From NCBI GenBank assembly GCA_028707105.1, contig JAQTUY010000007.1, positions 1-10,741 of the forward strand: 10,741 nucleotides of DNA. Reading direction: 5' to 3'. The notes beneath the pieces are model-generated. The model had not been told where the DNA came from. It was given only the letters and a program-made list of their open reading frames with translations, and searched no databases. Every line of letters begins with the position of its first letter. Positions within the stretch are counted from its first letter, which is position 1. Both the position numbers and the translations under genes were made by a program. Shown piece after piece: positions 1-5,010 of this stretch. Source of the stretch: Candidatus Omnitrophota bacterium. Lineage in GTDB: Bacteria; Omnitrophota; Koll11; Gygaellales; JAQTUY01.

Positions 1-22
1 CGACTGGTGCACGGGAAATACG

Positions 23-42
23 GGAGCGCGCTCCGCGCGCGG
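23..42. repeat. Overlapping GC-rich palindromes
   Basis: Two perfect palindromes overlap by two bases: GGAGCGCGCTCC (23-34) and CCGCGCGCGG (33-42). Much of the stretch is alternating C and G. It could be a hairpin in a transcript entering from the left edge, or a protein-binding site. No T-run follows, so it does not look like an intrinsic terminator. Function unknown. Confidence 0.4.
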
Positions 43-72
43 AACATTGACAAAGATTGAAATTATTTTAAC

Positions 73-266
73 GGTGAGTGCTGGAGACAGGTTCTAACTT
101 TCTCCAATACGCACCACCATATTTTTCGATAAGGAAAATATGGCGGCATTCAAGCGAGCGTTAAATGACCCGATAAGGGTCATCGTGAGCGGGAGTGCCG
201 CCACCTATTTAAGGGGCGCGTTTAAAGATGAGAAGAGTATCCATCGCTTATCTTATAGCGCGCCCC
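73..266 (+). ncRNA. Candidate structured RNA: four consecutive stem-loops
   Basis: Four hairpins follow one another. SL1 pairs 73-76 with 115-118, 78-81 with 111-114 and 82-87 with 101-106. SL2 pairs 117-125 with 135-143 (nine perfect pairs); it shares 117-118 with SL1, so the two meet or compete there. SL3 has an outer stem 144-151/193-200 and a perfect inner stem 165-171/177-183. SL4 pairs 213-220 with 259-266 and continues as 225-232/247-254. SL2 and SL3 both end in a GATAA loop closed by a C-G pair. The three non-Watson-Crick pairs noticed (126/134, 149/195, 230/249) are all G-U if the + strand is transcribed and would be A-C on the other strand, which favours a + strand RNA. I do not recognise the family. 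Motifs of tmRNA, RNase P RNA, SRP RNA, T-box and cobalamin riboswitches were not found. No terminator follows directly, and the fur promoter lies between this region and the first gene, so it is probably not the fur leader. Confidence 0.4.
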
Positions 267-305
267 ATCTAATTTATAATACCATCCGCGTTTTTAATTA
301 TTTTC

Positions 306-334
306 TTGACAAGATGGCATTGGTATGGTATTAT
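306..334 (+). promoter_or_regulatory. Sigma-70 promoter of the Fur-family gene
   Basis: A perfect -35 hexamer TTGACA (306-311) is followed by a 17-base spacer and a near-consensus -10 TATTAT (329-334). A TGG just before the -10 (326-328) makes it an extended -10 type. The predicted start is near 341-342, inside the palindromic box at 337-359, giving a leader of about 28 bases before the ATG at 370. Confidence 0.85.
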
Positions 335-336
335 TG

Positions 337-359
337 TTAATGGAAACCAGTTTCATTAA
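337..359. promoter_or_regulatory. Fur-box-like operator over the fur transcription start
   Basis: This 23-base palindromic site has TTAA at both ends and the core TGGAAACCAGTTTCA (341-355). It differs at only two positions from the site at 864-886. Its layout follows the classical Fur box (TGATAATCATTATCA core), and it covers the predicted start of the promoter at 306-334. That position suggests repression of the regulator by its own product. Binding by this particular Fur-family protein is inferred. Confidence 0.75.
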
Positions 360-369
360 GGAGAGATGA

Positions 370-843
370 ATGCCAAGAGGTAATTGCCGGGGAAACGGAT
401 GGTGGCAGGGAAAGCTCAGGGATTGCGGTTACAGGCTTACATTAAGCCGTGAGGCCATTCTTGATATTCTATCCAAGTCCGAAGGTCACCTGAGCGCCGA
501 AGATATATATATGAAAGTTCATCCCAAATATTCCAACGTAGGCTTGACTACTATTTATCGGACGCTGGATGTATTATCGGACCTTGGTATGGTATATAAG
601 CTTGATTTTGGCGATGGCCGGGCGCGATATGAGTTTGCCCAAGGGCCTAAGGGGGCGCATCATCACCATCATTTAGTTTGCACCCAATGCAATAAGGTGA
701 TCGATTACACTGATTTTATTGATGAAGAAGTCGAGCTTCTTAATCAGACAGAAACTGGATTAGAGCAGAAGTATAAGTTCAAGATCACTAATCACCTTAT
801 ACAATTTTACGGTGTATGTGAACAATGCGCTGGGAAGGGGTAA
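370..843 (+). CDS. Fur-family metal-dependent transcriptional regulator
   Basis: This 157-residue DNA-binding repressor belongs to the Fur/PerR/Zur family, which senses iron, peroxide or zinc. The winged-helix domain covers roughly residues 20-90, with the recognition-helix signature NVGLTTIYRTL (56-66). The metal-binding half carries a run of five histidines (97-101) and two CxxC pairs, C104/C107 and C150/C153, typical of a structural zinc site. The short N-terminal extension is unusual: glycine-rich, with C6 and a WW pair. The ATG at 370 is chosen because the overlapping ATG at 366 runs into a stop after five codons; GGAGAG lies just upstream. Fur-like boxes before this gene and before the next one point to autoregulation and control of the downstream operon. 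Box sequence favours Fur over PerR or Zur, but the sensed metal cannot be fixed from sequence. Confidence 0.92.
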   Translation: MPRGNCRGNGWWQGKLRDCGYRLTLSREAILDILSKSEGHLSAEDIYMKVHPKYSNVGLTTIYRTLDVLSDLGMVYKLDFGDGRARYEFAQGPKGAHHHHHLVCTQCNKVIDYTDFIDEEVELLNQTETGLEQKYKFKITNHLIQFYGVCEQCAGKG

Positions 844-863
844 GCGCTATATTTTTTTACCTT

Positions 864-886
864 TTAATGGAAATCATTTTCATTAA
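864..886. promoter_or_regulatory. Second Fur-box-like operator, before the operon
   Basis: A 23-base inverted repeat with core TGGAAATCATTTTCA (868-882) and TTAA on both ends. The core matches the classical Fur core TGATAATCATTATCA at 12 of 15 positions, and the two halves are complementary except for one pair. It matches 21 of 23 bases of the site at 337-359. It lies in the 63-base gap between the regulator gene and the DUF5320 gene. A possible -10 (TATATT, 848-853) lies just upstream, but no good -35 accompanies it. Expected role: metal-dependent control of transcription entering the operon. Confidence 0.8.
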
Positions 887-892
887 TAGAAA

Positions 893-898
893 AGGAGG
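893..898 (+). promoter_or_regulatory. Ribosome binding site deciding the 907 start
   Basis: AGGAGG within AAAGGAGGTG lies 8 bases before the ATG at 907. It overlaps the in-frame GTG at 898, so that GTG cannot be the start served by this site. Confidence 0.85.
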
Positions 899-906
899 TG
901 GTTGTT

Positions 907-1251
907 ATGCCAGGTTTTGACGGAACAGGCCCCAGGGGCCAGGGAGTGATGACCGGCGGCGGTAGAGGGTATTGCGTTATGCCTGCCGGGGGGACAGGGA
1001 GGGGGTTTGCAAGAGGGGTTTTTGGAGGAAGAGGCGGAGGCAGAGGATGGCGTAATAATTTCTACGCTACAGGACTTCCGGGCTGGGTGAGGGCGCAAAG
1101 AGGGATGCCGGCATTTGGCGTTTATGGACAGGCCTTATCCAAAGAAGAGGAATTAGGAGCTTTAAAAGGTCAGGCCGATCTTTTACAGGAACAGCTTGAT
1201 AATACGCGCGCACGTATTCAAGAGCTTCAGGAGCCCAAAGAAGCGGTTTAA
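907..1251 (+). CDS. Glycine-rich DUF5320 family protein
   Basis: A 114-residue protein with the N-terminal signature MPGFDGTGPRGQG followed by a glycine/arginine-rich stretch and one cysteine (GYC, C23), typical of DUF5320 proteins. These small proteins often sit beside NifX/orange-protein-like and ferredoxin-MinD genes in anaerobes; their biochemical role is unknown to me. The C-terminal part (about 79-109) is rich in Glu, Leu, Gln and Lys and looks like a short coiled coil, possibly for self-association. No signal peptide or membrane segment is visible. The ATG at 907 is preferred to the GTG at 898 because of Shine-Dalgarno spacing and because the family starts at this MP. It is the first gene after the second Fur-like box. 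Its N-terminus and translation start region resemble those of the gene at 2878. Confidence 0.85.
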   Translation: MPGFDGTGPRGQGVMTGGGRGYCVMPAGGTGRGFARGVFGGRGGGRGWRNNFYATGLPGWVRAQRGMPAFGVYGQALSKEEELGALKGQADLLQEQLDNTRARIQELQEPKEAV

Positions 1252-1290
1252 AAAAGCAGGGTATTTTTTCGCGAAAGGGAGGTCGTATAA

Positions 1291-1668
1291 ATGAGAGTGG
1301 GAGTCGTGCTGGAAGATGAAAATGGAGTCCATGGTAATGTTTGCGCGCATTTTGGGCAGTGTAAGTATTTTTTGCTCGCGGATATTGATAAGGACAAAAA
1401 GAAGATTGTCGGTAGCCGTATAGTGCCTAATACCGCGGTACATGGCGGAGGCGGCTGTACCGCGGTAGATGAAATATTGCAATACAGGATAACACACGTT
1501 ATTGCCGGAGGCATGGGTATGGGAGCGCAGCAAAAATTCGCTCAAGCTGGAATTGAGGTATTCGGTTATTCCGGCAATGTGCAAAAAGCGCTGGATGATT
1601 TTATAAATAACGCCCTGGGCGGCCTTGATGCCTGCAAAGATCACGGCAATAGCGGCAGTTCTTGTTAA
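1291..1668 (+). CDS. NifX/NafY-type Fe-Mo cofactor-binding (orange-protein-like) protein 1
   Basis: A 125-residue protein of the dinitrogenase iron-molybdenum cofactor family (PF02579: NifX, NafY, NifB C-terminal domain, ORP). Visible family features are the beta-strand start MRVGVV, the HFGQCKYF motif (H20-F27), HGGGGC (51-56), and the VIAGGMGMGA loop followed by a helix-strand end. The fold binds a preformed metal-sulfur cluster and carries it to a target. The C-terminal tail is rich in Gly, Ser and Cys with one His, and could add ligands. A strong AGGGAGG (1276-1282) precedes the ATG. No nif structural genes are in the window, so an orange-protein or general cluster-carrier role is more likely than nitrogenase assembly. 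The cluster's metals are unknown. Confidence 0.9.
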   Translation: MRVGVVLEDENGVHGNVCAHFGQCKYFLLADIDKDKKKIVGSRIVPNTAVHGGGGCTAVDEILQYRITHVIAGGMGMGAQQKFAQAGIEVFGYSGNVQKALDDFINNALGGLDACKDHGNSGSSC

Positions 1669-1681
1669 AGGGAGAGGTCTA

Positions 1682-2062
1682 ATGATGAAAATATGTATCA
1701 CTTCGGAAGGTAAGACTTTGGATTCCAAGGTTGACCTGCGCTTCGGCCGGTGCCAGAATTTTATCTTTTTTGACACGGATACCGGTAATTTTGAGGCGCA
1801 GGAGAATGCCAGCGCTCAGTTTCAAGGGGGAGCCGGTATTCAATCAGGCCAGCTTTTGGTATCCAAGGGCGTTAAAGCAGTTCTCACCGGCAACATCGGC
1901 CCCAACGCGCATCAGGTATTGTCGGCCGCCGGGATCAGCATATTTACCGGAGTTTCCGGGACGGTAAAAGAAGCGATAGACAACTTTAAAAACGGAAAAT
2001 ATAAAGCCGCGGATGCGCCGAGCGTGGGTTCAAAATTCGGCATGCCCGGGAAGAACAATTAG
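1682..2062 (+). CDS. NifX/NafY-type Fe-Mo cofactor-binding (orange-protein-like) protein 2
   Basis: A 126-residue second copy of the PF02579 fold, starting 13 bases after the first copy ends. It has the expected MKICITSEG strand, the RFGRCQNF motif, QGGAGIQSGQLLVSKGVKAV, and the TGNIGPNA loop. In the first motif an Arg replaces the usual His (RFG in place of HFG), and the GGGGC of its neighbour is GGAG here, so the ligand set must differ. The start is placed at one of two adjacent ATGs (1682 or 1685) behind GGGAGAGG. A longer in-frame ATG at 1625 would lie inside the previous gene and add residues unlike the family. Tandem copies with different ligands could form a heterodimer or bind different clusters; this is inference. 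Confidence 0.88.
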   Translation: MMKICITSEGKTLDSKVDLRFGRCQNFIFFDTDTGNFEAQENASAQFQGGAGIQSGQLLVSKGVKAVLTGNIGPNAHQVLSAAGISIFTGVSGTVKEAIDNFKNGKYKAADAPSVGSKFGMPGKNN

Positions 2063-2076
2063 AACAGGAGGGAGAA

Positions 2077-2328
2077 ATGCCGTTCTTCGAACCGTTAGAG
2101 AAGATGGACCCTAAACACGTTGACCTGGAAAGAGCGAGAAAATCTTTGCGCGAAGAACTTGAAGCAGTCGATTTTTATCAGGAAAGGATAGACGCAACGG
2201 ATGACCAGTCGCTTAAAAAACTTCTCGCGCATAATATGAATGAAGAAAAAGAGCATGCGGCAATGCTTATTGAGTGGATCAGGAAGAACGACCAGACCCA
2301 AGATAAGATGTTTGAAGAGCACGATTAA
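2077..2328 (+). CDS. Encapsulated-ferritin-type (EncFtn-like) small ferritin
   Basis: An 83-residue two-helix protein closely resembling encapsulated ferritin (EncFtn), recalled from the Rhodospirillum rubrum protein: EELEAVDFYQERIDA and LAHNMNEEKEHAAMLIEW. EncFtn forms a ring whose ferroxidase centre uses two Glu and one His per chain. The equivalents here are E27, E57 and H60, with Y34 also kept and the 30-residue and 3-residue spacings exact. Expected role: oxidation of Fe(II) for storage. Unlike typical EncFtn genes, there is no encapsulin shell gene in the window, and the chain ends soon after the second helix with no obvious cargo-targeting tail. The start is fixed by AGGAGGGAG (2066-2074). 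Its place in a Fur-box-preceded operon fits iron handling. Confidence 0.85.
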   Translation: MPFFEPLEKMDPKHVDLERARKSLREELEAVDFYQERIDATDDQSLKKLLAHNMNEEKEHAAMLIEWIRKNDQTQDKMFEEHD

Positions 2329-2401
2329 GCGGTAATTTGCGCGGAAAAACACAGGAAACATTTTTTTGTAAAAATCTTAGCGAACAGCGGGAGGTAAGAA
2401 T

Positions 2402-2854
2402 ATGGCTAAGAAGTATGAGCGGGCTAAGCAAAGAGCTTTCGGGTATGAGCTTCTTCTTGATCTCTACGATTGTAAGCCGGGGGCTTGTGATGATCTGCGT
2501 CTATGCTATCAATTCCTTGATACTATCGTAGCGGACCTGGGAATGGAAAAACAATCTCCGCCCAGTATCTTTTTTACCGATAACCAGCGTTTTCCCGACA
2601 AAGCCGGTTTGTCCGGATGGGTCCCGTTGGTTGAAAGCTCGGTTGTTATCCATACTTTAAGCCTTAAGAACTTCATCAGCATCGATGTTTATTGTTGCCG
2701 TGATTTTGATGAACGCAAAGCGCTGGATTCCTGTAAGCAACATTTTAACCCGGGTAAGATCGAAACGCAATTCCTGCATCGGGGTATTCATTATTACAGT
2801 GAAAAAGAGGTTGGGGAAGGTCAGGCAGGCCAGGCTTTGATCGGAGCTGTTTAA
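2402..2854 (+). CDS. S-adenosylmethionine decarboxylase-like (SpeD family) protein
   Basis: A 150-residue protein of the pyruvoyl-dependent AdoMet decarboxylase family (SpeD, PF02675). N-terminal FGYELLLDLYDC matches the SpeD start. The self-cleavage site is kept as E78-S79, where S79 would become the pyruvoyl group; H84 and C99 lie at +5 and +20, as S63/H68/C83 do in classical SpeD. Two departures: the usual E-S-H is E-S-S, and the TWPE after the catalytic His is TLSL. Variants of this kind branch away from true SpeD, and some SpeD relatives decarboxylate ornithine or arginine instead of AdoMet. The substrate is therefore open. No spermidine synthase lies nearby, which argues against a simple polyamine pathway. 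GGGAGGT (2389-2395) precedes the ATG. The 73-base gap before it is the longest inside the operon and shows no terminator. Confidence 0.78.
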   Translation: MAKKYERAKQRAFGYELLLDLYDCKPGACDDLRLCYQFLDTIVADLGMEKQSPPSIFFTDNQRFPDKAGLSGWVPLVESSVVIHTLSLKNFISIDVYCCRDFDERKALDSCKQHFNPGKIETQFLHRGIHYYSEKEVGEGQAGQALIGAV

Positions 2855-2863
2855 GGTAATTTT

Positions 2864-2869
2864 AGGAGG
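2864..2869 (+). promoter_or_regulatory. Ribosome binding site deciding the 2878 start
   Basis: AGGAGG lies 8 bases before the ATG at 2878. In-frame GTG (2869) and ATG (2872) codons overlap or abut it and are too close to be used. Confidence 0.8.
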
Positions 2870-2877
2870 TGATGGTT

Positions 2878-3096
2878 ATGCCGTTTAGGGATGGGACAGG
2901 GCCGCTTGGACAGGGGCCGGGAAGAGGAAAGGGCATGGGCAGGGGCCGCGGCGGAATGGGCAACAGCCGCTTAGGCGCAGGGCCAGGAGGAAATTGTGTT
3001 TGCCCGAGTTGCGGGACTAAGGCCGCGCATCAGGCAGGAACGCCTTGCGCGTCTATAGATTGCCCCAAGTGCGGGATGAGAATGATAAGAGAGTGA
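2878..3096 (+). CDS. Glycine-rich protein with C-terminal zinc ribbon
   Basis: A 72-residue protein in two parts. Residues 1-38 are Gly/Arg/Met-rich and open with MPFRDGTGPLGQG, almost the same opening as the DUF5320 protein at 907. Residues 40-66 hold a compact Cys-rich knob: CVCPSCG (C40, C42, C45), C57 and CPKCG (C62, C65), which looks like a zinc ribbon or rubredoxin-like metal site. It probably binds one Zn or Fe, with C42/C45 and C62/C65 the likeliest ligands. Function is unknown; it may be a partner of the cluster-binding proteins in this operon. The ATG at 2878 is chosen from Shine-Dalgarno spacing and from similarity to the 907 start. Confidence 0.8.
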   Translation: MPFRDGTGPLGQGPGRGKGMGRGRGGMGNSRLGAGPGGNCVCPSCGTKAAHQAGTPCASIDCPKCGMRMIRE

Positions 3097-3105
3097 GCGG
3101 TAGTC

Positions 3106-3717
3106 TTGGATAAAGAAGCATTAGAGAATCATAAACAATATCTAGAGCGCAAAGCTTTATATAAAAGTTTTGGTTGTGATATAGATAAAGAACGGGCCTT
3201 TATTATTGAAAAGGCCCAGCCCATTTACGGCGATATATTGGAGGCGGGAACCGGGAAAGGGCATTTTGCGCTTGCTTTAGCTAAAGAAGGATATAGTTTT
3301 ACCACTTTTGATATTTCTGAGCGAGAACAGAAATTCGCGCGTTTAAATTTAAGATATTTCGGGCTTGACCAGCTGGCAGATTTTCGCATTGAAAACGGAG
3401 AATGCCTGAGTTTTGAAAATAACAGTTTCGATATTATTTTTTTGGTAAATACCCTTCATCATTTAGCCAACCCCTATAAAGTCCTTGATGAGTTGATCCG
3501 CCTGCTTTCTTTTGAAGGGAAGCTGGTTTTAAGCGATTTTACCCGGGAAGGAATGGCATTAATGGAAAAGATCCATGCCAGTCAAGGGAATAAACACGAG
3601 GCCGGTAAGACTACTCTGGCCGATGCAGAACGGTACTTGATCGGGAAAGGTTTCAATATTACTAAGGCCAGCAGTGAATTCCAGGAAGTTTTAATAGCTT
3701 ATCATCAATTAATATGA
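3106..3717 (+). CDS. Class I SAM-dependent methyltransferase
   Basis: A 203-residue Rossmann-fold methyltransferase of the Methyltransf_11/25 type. The SAM-binding motif is ILEAGTGKG (44-52), the acidic residue after strand 2 is D69 in FTTFDIS, and the post-motif segment FDIIFLVNTLHHLANP is typical of small-molecule or lipid methyltransferases. The substrate cannot be read from sequence. Translation seems to start at a TTG (3106) with only a weak GAGCGG upstream; no in-frame ATG lies close by that keeps the N-terminal helix. Its stop overlaps the next start (ATGA at 3714-3717), so it is probably translationally coupled to the ferredoxin-MinD ATPase. Confidence 0.85.
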   Translation: MDKEALENHKQYLERKALYKSFGCDIDKERAFIIEKAQPIYGDILEAGTGKGHFALALAKEGYSFTTFDISEREQKFARLNLRYFGLDQLADFRIENGECLSFENNSFDIIFLVNTLHHLANPYKVLDELIRLLSFEGKLVLSDFTREGMALMEKIHASQGNKHEAGKTTLADAERYLIGKGFNITKASSEFQEVLIAYHQLI

Positions 3718-4595
3718 TCATCTCAATTGCCAGCGGAAAAGGCGGTACCGGAAAGACTACGATCGCGGTTAATTTGGCTTTATCCATAGACAATGCGCAG
3801 TTCATCGATTGCGATGTGGAAGAGCCCAACGCGCATATATTTTTAAAGCCGTGTATTAGCAGCGGAAAGAAAGCAACTATTCCCGTGCCTGAAGTTGATG
3901 AAGCAAAATGCACTTATTGCGGTAAATGCCGGGATGTTTGCGCTTATCATGCCATCGCGGTTTTACCGGCCAGCGATAGCAAAAAAGGGAGCATTTTGAT
4001 CTTTCCGCATCTCTGCCATGGCTGTGGAGCCTGCAGTTCGCTTTGTCCTCAAAAGGCCATAAAAGAAGTTGATAAAGAGATCGGCGCGATTGAGATCGGC
4101 GCGAGAGGCAATATGCAGTTTATCCATGGCCGTCTTAATATCGGAGAGGCGATGTCGCCGCCTCTGATCCGCCAGGTTAGGGAATATATAGATGTTGCCC
4201 GGACCGTCATTGTTGACGCTCCTCCGGGAACTTCTTGTCCGGTAGTGGCATCAGTTAGAGGCAGCGATTTTTGCATATTAGTAACCGAGCCGACGCCTTT
4301 TGGCTTAAATGACCTGATTTTAGCGGTCGAGGTGCTCAGAAAACTTAAAATCTCTTTTGGGGTAGTGATCAACCGCGCCGATTTAGGGAATAACCAGACC
4401 GAAGAATATTGCCGGCAGGAAAATATACCCGTATTGATGAGGATACCATTTAAGAAAGAGATCGCTATGGCTTATTCCAAGGGAGAGCCTATAATTGAGG
4501 CGTTCCCGGAATATAGGGCAGATTTTATACAGTTATATGAACAGATCCTGGGCAGTATCTCTGCCAAGAAAGAGGAACATGGAAAACTTGGTTAA
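3714..4595 (+). CDS. MinD-family ATPase with inserted 2x[4Fe-4S] ferredoxin domain (copy 1)
   Basis: A 293-residue member of COG1149, P-loop ATPases of the MinD/Mrp class with a ferredoxin inserted after the first strand pair. The deviant Walker A is GKGGTGKTT (8-16), with the signature Lys at 9. Two complete cluster motifs follow: C66/C69/C72/C76 and C101/C104/C107/C111. The second nucleotide-binding motif is VIVDAPPGTSCPV. Relatives pair with orange-protein/NifX-type proteins in the ORP cluster of sulfate reducers, where they are thought to support cluster assembly or transfer. It overlaps the methyltransferase stop by four bases, and the following CoA-binding gene starts inside its 3' end. 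A second copy lies at 7216; they have clearly diverged and are not a recent duplication. Confidence 0.93.
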   Translation: MIISIASGKGGTGKTTIAVNLALSIDNAQFIDCDVEEPNAHIFLKPCISSGKKATIPVPEVDEAKCTYCGKCRDVCAYHAIAVLPASDSKKGSILIFPHLCHGCGACSSLCPQKAIKEVDKEIGAIEIGARGNMQFIHGRLNIGEAMSPPLIRQVREYIDVARTVIVDAPPGTSCPVVASVRGSDFCILVTEPTPFGLNDLILAVEVLRKLKISFGVVINRADLGNNQTEEYCRQENIPVLMRIPFKKEIAMAYSKGEPIIEAFPEYRADFIQLYEQILGSISAKKEEHGKLG

Positions 4596-4962
4596 GGATT
4601 TTCTAAAACAAAAAAAATTCGCCGTTGTCGGTTCTTTCAGGAATAAAGAGAAATTTGCTTATAAAATTTTACTGCATTTGATCAAAAGAGGCTATGAGGT
4701 TTTTCCGGTCAATCCTAATTTGAGCGAGATAGAAGGCAGGGTTTGTTACAAAAGTATAAGCGATATCCCCCATATCGTGGATGTTGTTGATATAGTTACT
4801 CCTCCTTTGGCGACTGAAAAAATTTTAAAAGAATGCCTGCAAAAAGGCATCAAGCGGGTATGGCTCCAACCCGGCGCGGAAAGCCCAAGGGTAATAGAGT
4901 TTTGCGGGGAAAACGGTATCGCTGTGATCTACGGTTTGTGCGTGATGTTACAGGCTGAGTAA
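4579..4962 (+). CDS. CoA-binding domain protein (YccU type)
   Basis: A 127-residue Rossmann-like CoA_binding_2 protein. Markers are FAVVGSFRN (14-22), the VNPN turn (44-47), VVDIVTPP (69-76), VWLQPGAES (94-102) and a C-terminal Cys in GLCVM (C121), where the family usually has CxM. Such proteins bind CoA, or a CoA disulfide on the conserved Cys; the in vivo role is poorly known. The ATG at 4579 overlaps the ATPase gene by 17 bases and is preceded by AGAGG at short spacing. A longer in-frame start at 4495 would only add residues read from the ATPase gene in another frame. The CoA-disulfide-reductase-like flavoprotein at 5839 makes a thiol/CoA redox link possible. Confidence 0.85.
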   Translation: MENLVKDFLKQKKFAVVGSFRNKEKFAYKILLHLIKRGYEVFPVNPNLSEIEGRVCYKSISDIPHIVDVVDIVTPPLATEKILKECLQKGIKRVWLQPGAESPRVIEFCGENGIAVIYGLCVMLQAE

Positions 4963-4998
4963 GGGTAGTTGATAATCGAGGGTAAAAGGTTCACAACA

Positions 4999-5005
4999 AA
5001 GGAGG
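4999..5005 (+). promoter_or_regulatory. Ribosome binding site deciding the 5011 start
   Basis: AAGGAGG is 5 bases before the ATG at 5011. It rules out the in-frame TTG at 4969, which has no such site and would add 14 residues that do not fit the fold. Confidence 0.8.
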
Positions 5006-5010
5006 AGGCT

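Noticed and set aside
47..69. TTGACA at 47-52 as a possible promoter for the hairpin RNA
   Set aside because: No acceptable -10 at 16-18 bases (AACGGT or TAACGG there); TATTTT at 64-69 is only 11 bases away. The predicted start would also fall inside the first stem.
73..266. Known riboswitch or housekeeping RNA (cobalamin, Moco, T-box, SRP, tmRNA, RNase P)
   Set aside because: The conserved sequence boxes I can recall for these families are absent, and a separate promoter lies between this region and the gene. Moco could not be excluded fully by eye.
140..340. A 66-codon open frame with an SD-like AAGGAAA before its ATG
   Set aside because: It runs through the hairpin array and the promoter of the fur gene and stops inside the Fur-like box. 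The peptide matches no family I recognise, and its SD lies in the loop and stem of SL2.
1183..1776. Long minus-strand open frames across the window (this one 197 codons)
   Set aside because: They lie opposite well-supported + strand genes, have no ribosome sites of note and give no recognisable protein.
2329..2401. Internal promoter or terminator in the longest operon gap (73 bases)
   Set aside because: No convincing -35/-10 pair and no hairpin with a T-run; only a T-run without a stem was seen.
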